This document shows, piece by piece, positions 10,381-20,761 of a DNA stretch of 64,000 bases. Source of the DNA: Adenophora triphylla var. japonica. Its lineage: Eukaryota; Streptophyta; Magnoliopsida; Asterales; Campanulaceae. The position numbers and the translations under genes were made by a program. Below the pieces are notes generated by a model that saw only the letters and a program-made list of their open reading frames with translations, did no database searches and was not told the DNA's origin. The stretch lies in assembly GCA_022495995.1 (NCBI GenBank), contig JAFEMH010001468.1, positions 372,001 through 436,000 on the forward strand, read 5' to 3'. The number at the start of each line of letters is the position of its first letter. Position 1 is the stretch's first letter.

Positions 10381-11250
10381 TAGGGATGGCAATTTGACCG
10401 AACCCGATCCGTACCGAAGGCGAGCCGATCCGAAAAATTCGGATATGGTTTCATTTTCTTATGACCCGATCGGGTTCGGATCGGGTTCGGTACCGCCAGT
10501 GACCCGACCCGTAACCGACCCGACCCGATCCGAATCCCCTAGGTATATAATTGAAATTAGAAATTAGGTTATTTTATAGGAGTATACAGTATATACTCTC
10601 TTTCTCTCTCACATCCCTAAAGAGCTCTCTCTCTATACTATACGCTCACATCCCTAAAGCTCTCTCTCTCTATACGCTCACTCCCTCTATACGACGCCCT
10701 CGTCTCTCTCGCTCATCTCTCCGCCCTCGTTTCTCTCTCCGCCCTCGTCTCTCTGTATTTCTCTCTCTCCGCCCTCGTCTCTCTGTATTTCTCTCTCTCT
10801 CGCTCATCTCTCCGCCCTCGTCTCTCTATCTCCTCTCGCCTCTCAATCTCAGATTCTCAACAATACCAATTTCACTCCAAGAGGGTTGGATTCAAAAATT
10901 GAGAACGGTAAAAGTGAGAATGGGAAGAACAAGAAGCATAACAACAACAACAACAACAATGAGAAAGAGAGCAAGAACAGAATCTGAGGTTGAGGTTAGC
11001 TCATGATTTTTGCTTTTATTTGATTTTTTATTTGATTTTTCTATTGTTTGGTTCGTCATCTTCAAACACAAACAGATTTGTTTTAATTATTTTTTTTTCT
11101 ATTGAAATGCCTCGGATCGGATCGGGTCACGGATCGGGGCACGGATCAATCAGGTTCGGATCGGATCGGGTTCGGATACGAAATTTTAGTGTTCGGATCG
11201 GGTTCGGATCAGGCCTGATCCGATCCGAACCCGACCCGTTGCCATCCCTA
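10381..11250. mobile_element. Non-autonomous hAT-like element with 8-bp duplication
   Basis: The ends are TAGGGATGGCAA and TTGCCATCCCTA, a perfect 12-bp inverted repeat. They are flanked by an exact 8-bp duplication GCTGGTAT (10373-10380 and 11251-11258), diagnostic of hAT. Subterminal regions are packed with cggatcgggttcggatc-type repeats, as in hAT elements that bind transposase at many sites. The middle (about 10590-10990) is a CT-rich minisatellite followed by a short frame starting MGRTRSITTTTTT and a (CAA)n tract. It looks like a 5' leader and first codons left after internal deletion of an autonomous element, or a captured gene fragment. No transposase domain is present. Confidence 0.85.
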
Positions 11251-11863
11251 GCTGGTATGGGACAATTTTAATTAAGTAAATCATTCGAGTCAATTTGAAT
11301 CGATTTCGTCATCATTTGAAACTCCAAAATATTTGTCAACTCAGTTTGTGAAACCGTGGAGATTTTGAAAGACATGTGATTTGAGAATTTGCTAAATAAT
11401 GATTTCGAATTTGTACTTCGTTGTGTCTTCGATTGTTATTTGAAATTTGTATCGTTTGATATTCCTTCAGGTCAACTCCTCCTTAGTAACCGGAGGGGTT
11501 GTATATGAACTTACTGGGCATTGTTCGCTCACCCTTTCATCTTCTTTTCTTCTAGATTTCATATAGGAAGAATGTGAAACGGTTCGGGAGCACTTCATAA
11601 GGAGTTCAAGGATTGTTTAGTTATTTCATTTTAGTCTCTTTAGTTAGTTATTGCAGTTATTTGAGAGTTTGTAAGTCTTTAAAGATTTTGTTGAGCTAGT
11701 GGATTGTACTAGTCGTTGAAATTGCTACCGTTAACCGCATTTAAGTTATTTCAAATTGTGGTTAGTGTTTGAATTATGATTTTAGTAGCCGTTGGAGGTT
11801 ATTTTATTATCAATTAAGTATTATTATTGTTGTGGAAATTTGAGGTCGTTACCTTATAGTATA

Positions 11864-12147
11864 CTCCCTCCGTCCCGCTAATATTAGCACAAACACTGTT
11901 TGCGCGGGAATTAAGGAATATGATATTTTAATAAAATGTTGTGAGTGTAAAAGAATGAGTGGAGAGAGAATGAGTGGAGGGTGTAATAAATTATAATGGT
12001 GTTGTGAGTATTAAAATAATATAGGAGAGAGAATGAGTAGGGTTGGATGAATATTTTATTAATATAAAGTTTCCTTTTTGGGAGTGTGCGGATATTAGCG
12101 GGACGCCCAAAAAGGAAAGTGTGCTAATATTAGCGGGACGGAGGGAG
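11864..12147. mobile_element. Stowaway-like MITE
   Basis: A 284-bp element with CTCCCTCCGTCCCGCTAAT at the left end and its complement at the right, flanked by TA (11862-11863, 12148-12149). Long inverted ends and the TA duplication fit Tc1/Mariner-derived Stowaway elements. It abuts the next MITE with no spacer beyond TA-TA. Confidence 0.85.
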
Positions 12148-12151
12148 TATA

Positions 12152-12410
12152 CTCCATCCGTCCCATCCGCACAAAATTCCATTTTTGATGTCCCATTTCA
12201 AAAGGCACAATCCCAAAATAGAATGTTTTTTATTACTTCATTGGGACACACTTGTCATAATCACAATAACTATTCACTTATTATTCTCTACCCCACTTTC
12301 TCTTTCTACTTCACTTTTCATACTCACAAGTCACAACACTTAGTCCACTATAGACTCTCCATAATTCTCTTGCAAGACCTATTTTGTACCTTTTTGATGG
12401 GACAGAGAAA
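12152..12410. mobile_element. Stowaway-like MITE, right end eroded
   Basis: Begins ctccatccgtcccatcc after TA (12150-12151). The right end is diverged (tgggacagagaaa, about 12399-12410). The internal AT/TC-rich body resembles the neighbouring copies. It forms a head-to-tail pair with the MITE at 11864-12147. Confidence 0.65.
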
Positions 12411-12500
12411 TTACATTATACGTTCAAAAAATAAAAAAACACTATGAATAACTCATAATATGATAAAGATACTAATAATATGTAGAATCTGAGTTATATA

Positions 12501-12766
12501 CTCCCTCCATTCCATTACAAAAGGCACAAAAGCCCCATTTTATTGTACCATTACAAAAGGCACAAATCAAAAAAGGAAAGTTTTTAATAATTGTTTTTTC
12601 ATGGGATCCACTTTTCATGCTCACTTCATTTATTTACTTACTATTCCCTACCCCACTTTCTCTCTTCTACTTCACTTTGCACACTCACAACACTTACTAC
12701 ACTATCCACTTTCCTTATTTTTTGTGCAAATCTCATTTTGTGCCTTTTGTAATGAAACGGAGGGAG
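12501..12766. mobile_element. Stowaway-like MITE
   Basis: A 266-bp element from ctccctccattccattac to gtaatgaaacggagggag, flanked by TA on both sides (12499-12500, 12767-12768). Its subterminal motif acaaaaggcacaaa is inverted at the other end. This is the third Stowaway copy in 900 bp downstream of the second kinase. Confidence 0.82.
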
Positions 12767-12768
12767 TA

Positions 12769-13111
12769 TTTATAAAAACTTCTCACTTTCATGTTTTCTT
12801 TGATACATACTCCTGTTTTCAGAAACATGCTCCAACCCAACACCAAATACCAAATAGATCAAAAAAATTGAAGATTATTTTATTGACAACATTCAAAAAC
12901 TATTAGAAAAAGGCTGCAAAAGATCAAATACTTAGCTCTTATTGACTATTATACATAAACATTATCAGAGAACGCACCAATGATTATACATATGAACATT
13001 TAAATAACAAAGCATTTTGTCATGATTTAGGTTTAAAACATGAGAAGAAAATAATGATACATATATATAATTACTTCAAGATGAAGTGTATGAATACATC
13101 ATCCTTATATT
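12769..13111. other. 3' flank of the second receptor kinase
   Basis: AT-rich, with no gene seen. On the minus strand this follows the kinase stop codon and probably holds its 3' UTR and polyadenylation site. I cannot single out a poly(A) signal. Confidence 0.4.
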
Positions 13112-15592
13112 TTAGGACTTAGAACTCGTGGAAGATATGGTGCTCTTGGACTGAAAAGAACCAACCGAGGGAGTGTTGTGTACGTGTGAACTCTGGCTTG
13201 AAGATGACTCCGTAAAGAAAACTATATGGTCCGGGTTATCAACCAATAGTTGGAGCGAGCGTGGGACCGGAGGCACATTCACGTCCAAAACCCCTTCAAG
13301 AATCTGAACTATCTGGCTCATTGATGGCCTATTATCTTCATCATCTTGAATACACCAACAAGCAACTCTGCAAATTCTTGTTAGTTCTTCGGCATCAGCA
13401 TTCCTTTTCAGCCTAGGATCCAATAGGTCAAGAATATCTCCTCCGTCTATAGTCACACTTGCAGCCCAATGAGGGAAAAATTTGAGTTTTCCCTCATCAG
13501 TTTGTTCAGCATTTCTCCGTCCCGATATAAATTCAAATAGCATCATGCCATAACTGTATACATCTGCCTTTGCTGTTACGGCCACACCAGATAACCATTC
13601 TGGTGCCAGATAGCCTCTTGTCCCTCTCATTGTTGTTAAAACCCTGCTAAAATCTCGCCCCACAAGCTTTGCCAAGCCAAAATCTGCAACTTTTGGACAG
13701 AATTCGGAATCAAGAAGAATGTTTTCTGGCTTTATGTCGCAATGGATAATACAGTCCCTGCACTTCTCGTGAAGATAAACCATCCCTCTAGCTGTGCCAA
13801 GGGCGATTTGGTACCTTGTTTTCCAGTCCAAGTCCTTGTCAGTTTTTTCATGGAAAAGATGGGAATCTAAAGAACCGTTAGGCATGTAATCATACACTAA
13901 CAACTTCTTGTTTCCATCGGAGCAAAACCCACGAAGACGGACTAGATTAACGTGCTGGATTGTTCCAATTGTGCTAACTTCGGTCCGAAATTGCTTCTCT
14001 CCTTGGCTGATACTTTCAAGCTTCTTCACTGCTATGGTAGTTGAATCAGGAAGAGTTCCCTTGAACACATAACCAAAGCCACCGCCTCCTAGTTTCTCCG
14101 AGAAATTCTTTGTCACAATCTGCAAATCTCGGTACGTAAAAGATATCAATGAACCCTCGTCCGTCTTCATAGTTATAACAGATCTTCTTCTCCTTCTCCA
14201 GACAACAAATATAATAAGACCCAAGAGGAAAACAACCACCACTGAGCCCACGGCAACACCAATAATGAGTCCCTGGTTGTTTTTCGAATTTGGAATGTCA
14301 GATTTAGCAAGTTTGATGTGAATCACTTTCCCACTACTATCACTACTTGCAAGTTGCTTGAGATTTAAGAGATCTCGATTCCAAATCGAACACCCACTAT
14401 TGTCATAAGCATATGCTCTGCAAGAGCAGTTGTTCAAACAAGACGACCTACATTCTTCGGCACTCCCAACAGCCAGGGAGTCAGAATGTTGTGGTAATCC
14501 CACCTGGGATCTCGTCAGAAACCCCTGTTTCTCAACACCAATTCCACTAGTACTCCCACACTGCAAGTTGGTTTTCCTAACACACCCACCAGAATAATCA
14601 CTTAGCTGCCAATCACTATCATTTCTAGGCACGAAGCCCGTCAAACAATTGCAAAAGGGCATTATAATCTCATTGCAGCTACCAAATGCCCCACAATATG
14701 CATAAACTTCACATTGTGTCCTCGGTTGAGTCCAAAACAAATTCCATTCCTGGGAGTCCGGAAGCCATGTCAGTTGCTTAACTTGCCCAGACACATCCAT
14801 AATAAACCTCGTTATAATTGAAGGATTATAGACATTATATGTAAAATAACTCTCATTTTCAGTGATGACATAGCTGAAATTATAGATAAAATTCGACCTC
14901 ATTTCTGGTACTAAACTAAATATTGCCCCATTCCAAGACCCACTAGTCCAATATTGTTCAGACCTATTCCACCTAATCAAATACTGCTCATCATTTGGGT
15001 CTAGCTCAAGAGAAAAAAGCCCTGGTGCAGGATCTTCTGCATTCTTCCATGAGGTAAGCAATTGCTTGGTTCCAGTTCTATTATTATAAGCAATTTTTCC
15101 ACCAGGCAACCATGTGTGGACTGGATGGTCAAAACTCTGCCAAAGTGGTAAAGATCCATTTGACCCATCCCTCAAAATCAAATTACCATTATCAAGAAGA
15201 ACTGTTTCCAAAGAATTTCTTGAAGTGGGAGAGGTCAAATTTGTGGACCAAATTGGGAATTTTGACTCATTGAGAAGCACTAAATTACCATCTACAATTC
15301 TTAATTCAGAAGAAAACCTATCAAGAACAGGTGTTTCTCTATTTGCTACCCAAGCTATGGTTGGAGGATTTTTGGGTACTTTATTATACCATAAACCTAT
15401 GTAATAGTTTGAAGAATTACCTGCTTTGAAGAACCCCAATTCAAAATTTTCACCTGAAGAGATGAGGGTTTGATCTCCAGAGAGAGATTGGTTTGCAGAT
15501 AAGGTGTCAGCTCCATGTGAGACATGAGGGTTTAGAGAAAAATAGTAGAGAAAGAGCAGGAAAGGAATTAAAAAACTGTTCTTGAAGGCCAT
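13112..15592 (-). CDS. G-type lectin S-receptor-like Ser/Thr kinase (SD2 type), paralogue
   Basis: Intronless 826-residue S-domain receptor kinase, clearly a paralogue of the gene at 5292-7697 (about 70% identical by eye across ectodomain and kinase) and convergent with it. Signal peptide 1-27; bulb lectin about 28-150; S-locus/EGF-like region about 195-325; PAN/apple about 345-425; membrane helix about 441-464; RRRRR stop-transfer; kinase about 497-770. The kinase has P-loop GGGGFG (502-507), Lys523, HCD with catalytic Asp619, DFG 637-639 and APE 663-665. It is a non-RD kinase with all catalytic residues intact. The C-terminus is a Ser/Thr-rich tail of about 30 residues (ESSSSQSSH onward), a possible phosphorylation platform that the sister gene lacks. 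The start is the only ATG placing a hydrophobic signal peptide at the N-terminus. Ligand and pathway cannot be told from sequence; defence or symbiosis sensing is typical of the class. Confidence 0.95.
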   Translation of the reverse strand: MAFKNSFLIPFLLFLYYFSLNPHVSHGADTLSANQSLSGDQTLISSGENFELGFFKAGNSSNYYIGLWYNKVPKNPPTIAWVANRETPVLDRFSSELRIVDGNLVLLNESKFPIWSTNLTSPTSRNSLETVLLDNGNLILRDGSNGSLPLWQSFDHPVHTWLPGGKIAYNNRTGTKQLLTSWKNAEDPAPGLFSLELDPNDEQYLIRWNRSEQYWTSGSWNGAIFSLVPEMRSNFIYNFSYVITENESYFTYNVYNPSIITRFIMDVSGQVKQLTWLPDSQEWNLFWTQPRTQCEVYAYCGAFGSCNEIIMPFCNCLTGFVPRNDSDWQLSDYSGGCVRKTNLQCGSTSGIGVEKQGFLTRSQVGLPQHSDSLAVGSAEECRSSCLNNCSCRAYAYDNSGCSIWNRDLLNLKQLASSDSSGKVIHIKLAKSDIPNSKNNQGLIIGVAVGSVVVVFLLGLIIFVVWRRRRRSVITMKTDEGSLISFTYRDLQIVTKNFSEKLGGGGFGYVFKGTLPDSTTIAVKKLESISQGEKQFRTEVSTIGTIQHVNLVRLRGFCSDGNKKLLVYDYMPNGSLDSHLFHEKTDKDLDWKTRYQIALGTARGMVYLHEKCRDCIIHCDIKPENILLDSEFCPKVADFGLAKLVGRDFSRVLTTMRGTRGYLAPEWLSGVAVTAKADVYSYGMMLFEFISGRRNAEQTDEGKLKFFPHWAASVTIDGGDILDLLDPRLKRNADAEELTRICRVACWCIQDDEDNRPSMSQIVQILEGVLDVNVPPVPRSLQLLVDNPDHIVFFTESSSSQSSHVHNTPSVGSFQSKSTISSTSSKS

Positions 15593-16385
15593 GGAAGAAA
15601 GAAAGATGACAGAGAGGTAGAGAGAGGAATTGTCAGGTCATTTTAAGGATTCTGGGTCTGAATGCAACAGATAAAAGCTGGTGAAGATTGGTGTTTTTTT
15701 TTTCTGTAAAAATGGTCAAAGAAGCTTCCTCAAAAGACCATTATGCCTTTCAGCAATTGAATGGTTTGCAAAAGAACAAGAAAATTTGGCAACATTTGAA
15801 ATGCCAAAGTCAATGGAAGAAAAGGGATGCAAAAGCAAAAGCAAAAGTAGAAACCTCAAGGTTTTGCTAATCATCTATTGACCATTATAAAACAACTAGC
15901 CTAAGCCCGTGTCCAAGGCCACGTTTTTTGATTTTTTTTTTTTTAAAAAAATTTTTTAATTTAAATTTAATTTTTTTAAAAAAAATATGCCCGTGTCCAA
16001 GGCCACATTTTTTTAAAACTATTTTTTTTTTAATTTTTTTTTTAATTTAAAAAAAGATTAATTAAATTTTTTTTTTTTAAGGGCGAAATGGGAAAAGGAG
16101 TGAATAGTGAGGACAAAATAGTCATTTCCGCGAACGAAACTATTCACACCACTGTTCAAAACAATGGTGTGATTTATACTATAGATGTTAACTTCCTTGA
16201 GGTGTGATAAATTATCACTAGAAGCCCCTCTTGTTTGGCAAATGTCATTGTCTTCTCTTAACTTAACAATGACCAAAACTAAATATCTTAGTCAATTGTA
16301 CTCGTCTTGTGGAACACTTGTATTTAATTCTTATTGGCAAGGATCCGTGGAGATAAATCAAAGAGTCTCAACATCATAGATTATT
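15593..16385. other. Upstream region of the second kinase; low-complexity DNA
   Basis: This holds the presumed promoter of the minus-strand kinase, though no clear TATA box is seen. A 17-bp direct repeat gcccgtgtccaaggcca occurs at 15906 and 15990, separated by A/T homopolymers, and may mark an eroded MITE. At 16133-16171 a short inverted repeat (cactgttcaaaacaatggtgtg) is present. No gene is recognisable. Confidence 0.4.
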
Positions 16386-17488
16386 CTCCCTAGATCTCAA
16401 ATATCGCATTTGGTCAATTAAATTTAACTTTGATGAAAAATTTATGAAAATTTGATTATCTTACTACTATTCTGAAAATGGTTATTGATACATCAAAGGA
16501 AACACTATTCATAACTATTTTTAAATTTTTATGAAACAAATAACTTATTATTAAATGTTGGTCAAAATTTAAATTATTTGACCAAATGTGACATTCATTA
16601 TGGGTCATAGTAGGGGGGGGGGGGTGTACATGGTTTGATTTGGTTCAGTCTCAGTCAATTTACAGACCAAACTACTAGTTATCAGTTTGGAAAAATTTCA
16701 GATCAAATCGAATCATGAAAAAGTTCTAACCGAACCAAACCACCATAGTTTGGTTCGGTTTGGTTCAAATCGGGTTCAGTTATGTTGCTCAAACTGTGGT
16801 TTAGACCGCGGTTCAAACAGTGAATCAGGCCGCAATACAGATCGTGGTTCAGATCAAGGTTCAGACTACCGTTTAAAATGTGATTCAAATCGCGATTCGA
16901 CTCACGATTCATGCCGCAAATCATTATCAAATTTGTTTAAATCTTCTCTGATCACGAAGAAAGAGCAAGTGATGTTGGAGTTGAAGAGAAAAGTCAAAGG
17001 AGGGAAGAGACAGAGAGACTAGAGAAAGAGAAAGGACGAATTAAGTGAACACACTATATAATGTCGACCGTGCAAATAACTTGGTTAGTTATTTATCACA
17101 ATTAAGATAATAAATGATGAAATTAATATTGAATAAGATGCAAAACGGAGGTTAGTATTAGTACAATGTAATTTAAGTTATTTTATTGATCTAATTTAGG
17201 TCAATATATGGGGTATGCTGGTTCGACCTAGTGTTTTGATTTGATGGTTCCCTCTGGTGGTTTGGTTTGACGGTTAGGTCTGATTGTTCGGTCTGGCGTG
17301 GTTTGATTCGGCTTGGTTCTATCTGGAAATTCATACCACAAACCAAACGGAATCATGTGGTTTGACGATTTTTGACACCGAACCAAACCATTTGTGTATA
17401 AAAACAGAATCAACCCGCATGATTTGATTCAATTCGATGTCAAACCGTGGTTTGAATCAATCTTCTTACACCGCTACGACAGAGGGAG
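16386..17488. mobile_element. MITE split by a later insertion
   Basis: The left part (16386 to about 16610) begins ctccctagatctcaaatat and carries an internal inverted repeat (catttggtcaa ... ttgaccaaatg). The right terminal piece is acagagggag plus TA at about 17479-17490. It reads as a Stowaway-like MITE interrupted by the segment at 16611-17476. Ends are eroded, so this is moderately supported. Confidence 0.45.
16611..17476. mobile_element. hAT-like non-autonomous element inside a MITE
   Basis: Ends TAGGGGGG...GGTGTACA and TTACACCGCTA are inverted with few mismatches. The interior is rich in gaaccaaaccgaa/ggttcagatc-type subterminal repeats, much like the hAT-like element at 10381-11250. 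The flanking octamers ggtcatag (16603-16610) and cgacagag (17477-17484) match at only five of eight positions, so the target duplication is eroded or misplaced. No transposase is encoded. Confidence 0.5.
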
Positions 17489-17727
17489 TAATTATTAGAT
17501 TTTAGAGAGAGAGACGGAGCCAATTATACATGGAACATGGAAAAGAAGAATTGCATTGAATGACTCAATTGATTATGATGCTAGAGATACATATTTATAG
17601 GGTTACAATGAGGAGGTAATCTCCTAGAAGGAGAAGGTTTCTAATTCCTAAAAGGAGAAGGTTTCTAATCTAATACAAAGATTGTGTTTCCTAATCTAAT
17701 ACAAAGATTGTGTTTCCTAATCTAATA

Positions 17728-18025
17728 CTCCCTCCGTCCCGCTCGAAGTGTCTCAACTTTCCTTTTTGGGCGTCCCATTGAAAGTGTCTCAATCCCAAAA
17801 TGGAAACTTTTTATTATTTTTATACTCTTCCTACCCCACTCATTCTCTCTCCTACTTTACTTTTACAGTCACAACATTCTCTCTCCTAACTATTCCTCCC
17901 ACTCATTCTCTCTCCTATTTAATTTTTCATACTCACAACATTTAACCTTTTTCTCTTTCTTACCTCACTTTCTTTAATTTCCGGGCCGATCTCATTTTGA
18001 GACACTTCGAGTGGGACGGAGGGAG
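17728..18025. mobile_element. Stowaway-like MITE
   Basis: A 298-bp element with CTCCCTCCGTCCC ends and a longer inverted subterminal match (gctcgaagtgtctcaa ... ttgagacacttcgag), flanked by TA (17726-17727, 18026-18027). The interior is TC-rich. The small open frame inside is not a gene. The flanks 17489-17725 and 18028-18671 show no recognisable gene. Confidence 0.88.
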
Positions 18026-18674
18026 TATATAACAATATGTACTTTGAATATAATATAATGATATTATATTATATTCCTAATAGTAATCAATGACTTGTCA
18101 AATGTAATTTTCTTTTTGGAACAAAATAATGGATAAGAAATTGTTGCAGTGCCTCATGCACTTCTATATATGGTTACGGTGATCAATGAGCTCAAGCTAT
18201 TTTGTTGAATAATCAATGATCCAGAATAATTATAATTGAGGTCGGTACCACATGAATCCAATAATATTGGGTCTTGATCCACCAACATGAAAGAAGTGGC
18301 ATCGTCATAGTCATTAAAGAAAAGTAGCAACAAAACTGAAAGGAGTTGGGTTCCTAATCGGTAGGTTTATTTCATTTCAATCTTCCAAGTCTTGTGGCAG
18401 GACTTCAAAATAGCAAAAGGGGCCTATGTGATATTCTCACAAATCTGAAAGGAGGTGGATGCTATTACCCTTCTAATTTCTAAAGCAATGAATGGGGAAA
18501 TATTCTTAGGCCAGGGTATTAAGGTCATTCGGACAAAAAAAAATGGAGTCCATGTTGAAACAGAAAAGGTCAATGAAGGACTGGGTCTGTGATATTAACC
18601 AAAAGAACCCGCAGATAAATTCAAAGAAAAATATCAACTGAAAATTAGTAATTCTTCCGCCCATCCGAAAATAA

Positions 18675-18862
18675 GGCTCCGTTTATTTTGGGGAAAATGT
18701 TTTTCGAAAAACATTTTCCTCGTTTTTCGGTGTTTGTTTCGCACCAGAAAATGGGGTAAACTTCATTTTTATCTTATTTTTCGAAAAACATTTTCATTTT
18801 TCGGAAAACATTTTGCCGAAAATCATTTTCCGAAAAATGTTTTACTCTAAATAAACGGAGCC
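18675..18862. mobile_element. Tourist-like MITE (188 bp) with TAA duplication
   Basis: Ends ggctccgtttattt and aataaacggagcc are inverted. TAA lies at 18672-18674 and again at 18863-18865. Internal repeats of ttttcggaaaacatttt make the whole element capable of folding on itself. Confidence 0.8.
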
Positions 18863-18865
18863 TAA

Positions 18866-19264
18866 GGGGGCTTTTGTTTTTTCATTTTACCTCTTATTAA
18901 GAGGTAAATCACTTAATTCTAAGAGGTAAAACACTTTAAGTGTGTTTGTTTTTTTTTTTTTCGGCCTTAATGCCTCTTAAAAGCCACCGATTTTTAAGAG
19001 GTAAAAATGGTCTTTGAAAGCCTCTTAAAAACGCACTGTTCATGCTTGGTTTATGTTAATTTTTTTAAACCATTTACTCGTTCACCGCATTTACGATTGG
19101 GTTTTTTTTATTTTTTTTTTAATTTTTTTATTTTTTTAAGCCACGTATAATGAATTCGGATACAAAATCAAATAACTTATCCATTGGTCAATGTAGCTCT
19201 TAATTCTGTCATTTAACCAAATCGTATTTCAAAGACTTATCACTTAAAAAAAACAAAAACCCCC
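18866..19264. mobile_element. Second Tourist-like MITE, abutting the first
   Basis: Begins GGGGGCTTTTGTTTTTT and ends aaacaaaaaccccc (inverted). It is flanked by TAA at 18863-18865 (shared with the preceding MITE) and 19265-19267. Length is 399 bp. The interior has short inverted repeats of tttacctctta. Confidence 0.75.
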
Positions 19265-19417
19265 TAAATGTATAAAATTGATGGTTCACACGAATCATTA
19301 ACCTTTTGAATAAGTCACGGACACATGTACTTTATGACAGCAAATACAAAAATGCATAGCCATCAGATTTTCCACAGTGGGTCCAGTAGTTAGTTCCAGA
19401 TAGGAATATCTTTGTTT

Positions 19418-19420
<3 letters not shown>

Positions 19421-19459
<39 letters not shown>

Positions 19460-19669
19460 ATATCCAGGTTCTCAGCTGCCAAGATTCGAACTCCCCACAC
19501 TGAGGGTACAAGCACTGAGGGTACAAGCCCAGCTTCCTTAACTGCACATCCACACTGAGGGCATGCCCCGCAGCTGAAACCCTGTGGAAAGAATTAAACC
19601 ACAGATTGGAACACGTGACCTCCCCAAAGGGAAGCCACGACAATACCATCAGGCCAGGAGACCTTTGGT
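19421..19669 (-). mobile_element. tRNA-derived SINE with 18-bp target duplication
   Basis: A minus-strand SINE related to the one at 1087-1547. The poly(A) tail appears as a run of about 40 T at 19421-19459. A body motif (cttggcagctgagaacc on the minus strand) and the tRNA-like head follow, with an A box (tggcctgatggtattg, complement of 19641-19656) and a weaker B box. The 18-bp duplication ggaatatctttgttttct flanks it at 19403-19420 and 19670-19687. The interior has a short internal duplication (actgagggtacaagc). It is shorter and more diverged than the other copy. Confidence 0.88.
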
Positions 19670-19687
19670 GGAATATCTTTGTTTTCT

Positions 19688-20132
19688 CTATTAATATTAT
19701 GGCTGTAAATCCATACTCACCACGGGTATCCAAACAAGAGTGATTTGGATGGGTTGCTCCTCTTGTAAAATTTGAACAAGAAAATATAAAAATTTACTAT
19801 ATACACTATTAAATATTTTATAAAACATTTTAGTATAAAAATATATTTTTATATTTTCTTCTCCATTTTTCATGAAAGCAACTTCGCATTAAACATGCTA
19901 TATTAGCAGCTCTAAGTTCAAATAAGAGTAATCCACAATTGTTCACCACTGAAAGGCAAAAGCGCATTTTTTTCAACCGAGTACAAAAGCAACAATTTAA
20001 TTTAAGAAAAAAAAAAGAGTAATTAAATAAATGCTAATATTGGTTGTTAATTCAAATTAACAACCAACATCGTATCTATTGTATCTAGTTGTTCGTCAAT
20101 GTGTCCATATAATATAGAAGGTCCATGGTTCG
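19688..20132. other. Non-coding AT-rich DNA
   Basis: Nothing recognisable lies between the SINE and the left LTR of Copia-A. Confidence 0.5.
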
Positions 20133-20696
20133 TGTTAGAACAAGTGTAAGTATAAGATATAAAACAAGCAACAATCACACAATACACACATATATACGTG
20201 GTTCACCAATTTAGCTACGTTCATGAGTAGAGAAGGGAATGTTATTATCAATGAAAATCATAAAATACAATCTCTAATCTAGTGTACAAATTATTAGCCA
20301 CAAGAATTCCTGTATATACAAACCTTATATCTAGAAAAATAGATGAGCAAAATAACTATTGAAAACTGATTATGGATAGGGGGTATTTATAATACCCTAT
20401 TCCTAAACCTTTAGGACTTTACAATTCTTGCGCAGAAAATCGGCAGCCCAAACCCAATTTTGGTTGAGCACAAGCAAGCATGGCCCTGCCAAATTTTCTG
20501 CCTTTGGGAGCTGCCGCTCCCCCCTTCTGGGTGCGCGCGATCCCAATGTCCAGTAACTTTGCTCCATAATACAATAATTGGCACGAGCGTGACAAACATA
20601 ACGCACGGCCGTGCCAGCTAGAATGTCACCGAAATTACAGCCTTGTTTAATCTCATAGCTTAGGCGTTCCCAAACTTAGATGACATTAACCAAACA
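20133..20696 (-). repeat. Copia-A left LTR (3' LTR of the element)
   Basis: Starts TGTTAGAACA and ends ccaaaca. It aligns with 24850-25354 plus 53511-53590. On the minus strand it follows a purine-rich tract (gtaaaggtggatat). The two LTRs differ at many positions by eye, indicating an old insertion. Confidence 0.8.
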
Positions 20697-20761
20697 AATA
20701 TCCACCTTTACATCTAACCTCCCGATCATAACCAAAATTCCCCCTCTGCCTCATATGCTGT

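Larger units (their letters stand above)
7698..11861. other. Degraded LTR-like region hosting other insertions
   Basis: No gene is recognisable. Around 8150-8330 there is a TATA-like gtataaatatt, a telobox-like ccctaaccctag and a GA-rich tract resembling a leader. Further on, a stretch reading ttactgggcattgttcgctcaccc (11510-11533) resembles the end region of long Ty3/gypsy (Tekay/Del-type) LTRs. The stretch is interrupted by a Tourist-like element (9815-10189) and a hAT-like element (10381-11250), both listed. I could not define ends or a target duplication, so an old solo LTR is only a suggestion. Confidence 0.3.

Noticed and set aside
10551..11006. A 151-residue host gene
   Set aside because: It lies entirely inside the hAT-like element and starts in a CT-rich minisatellite. 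At most it is a captured or deleted gene fragment.
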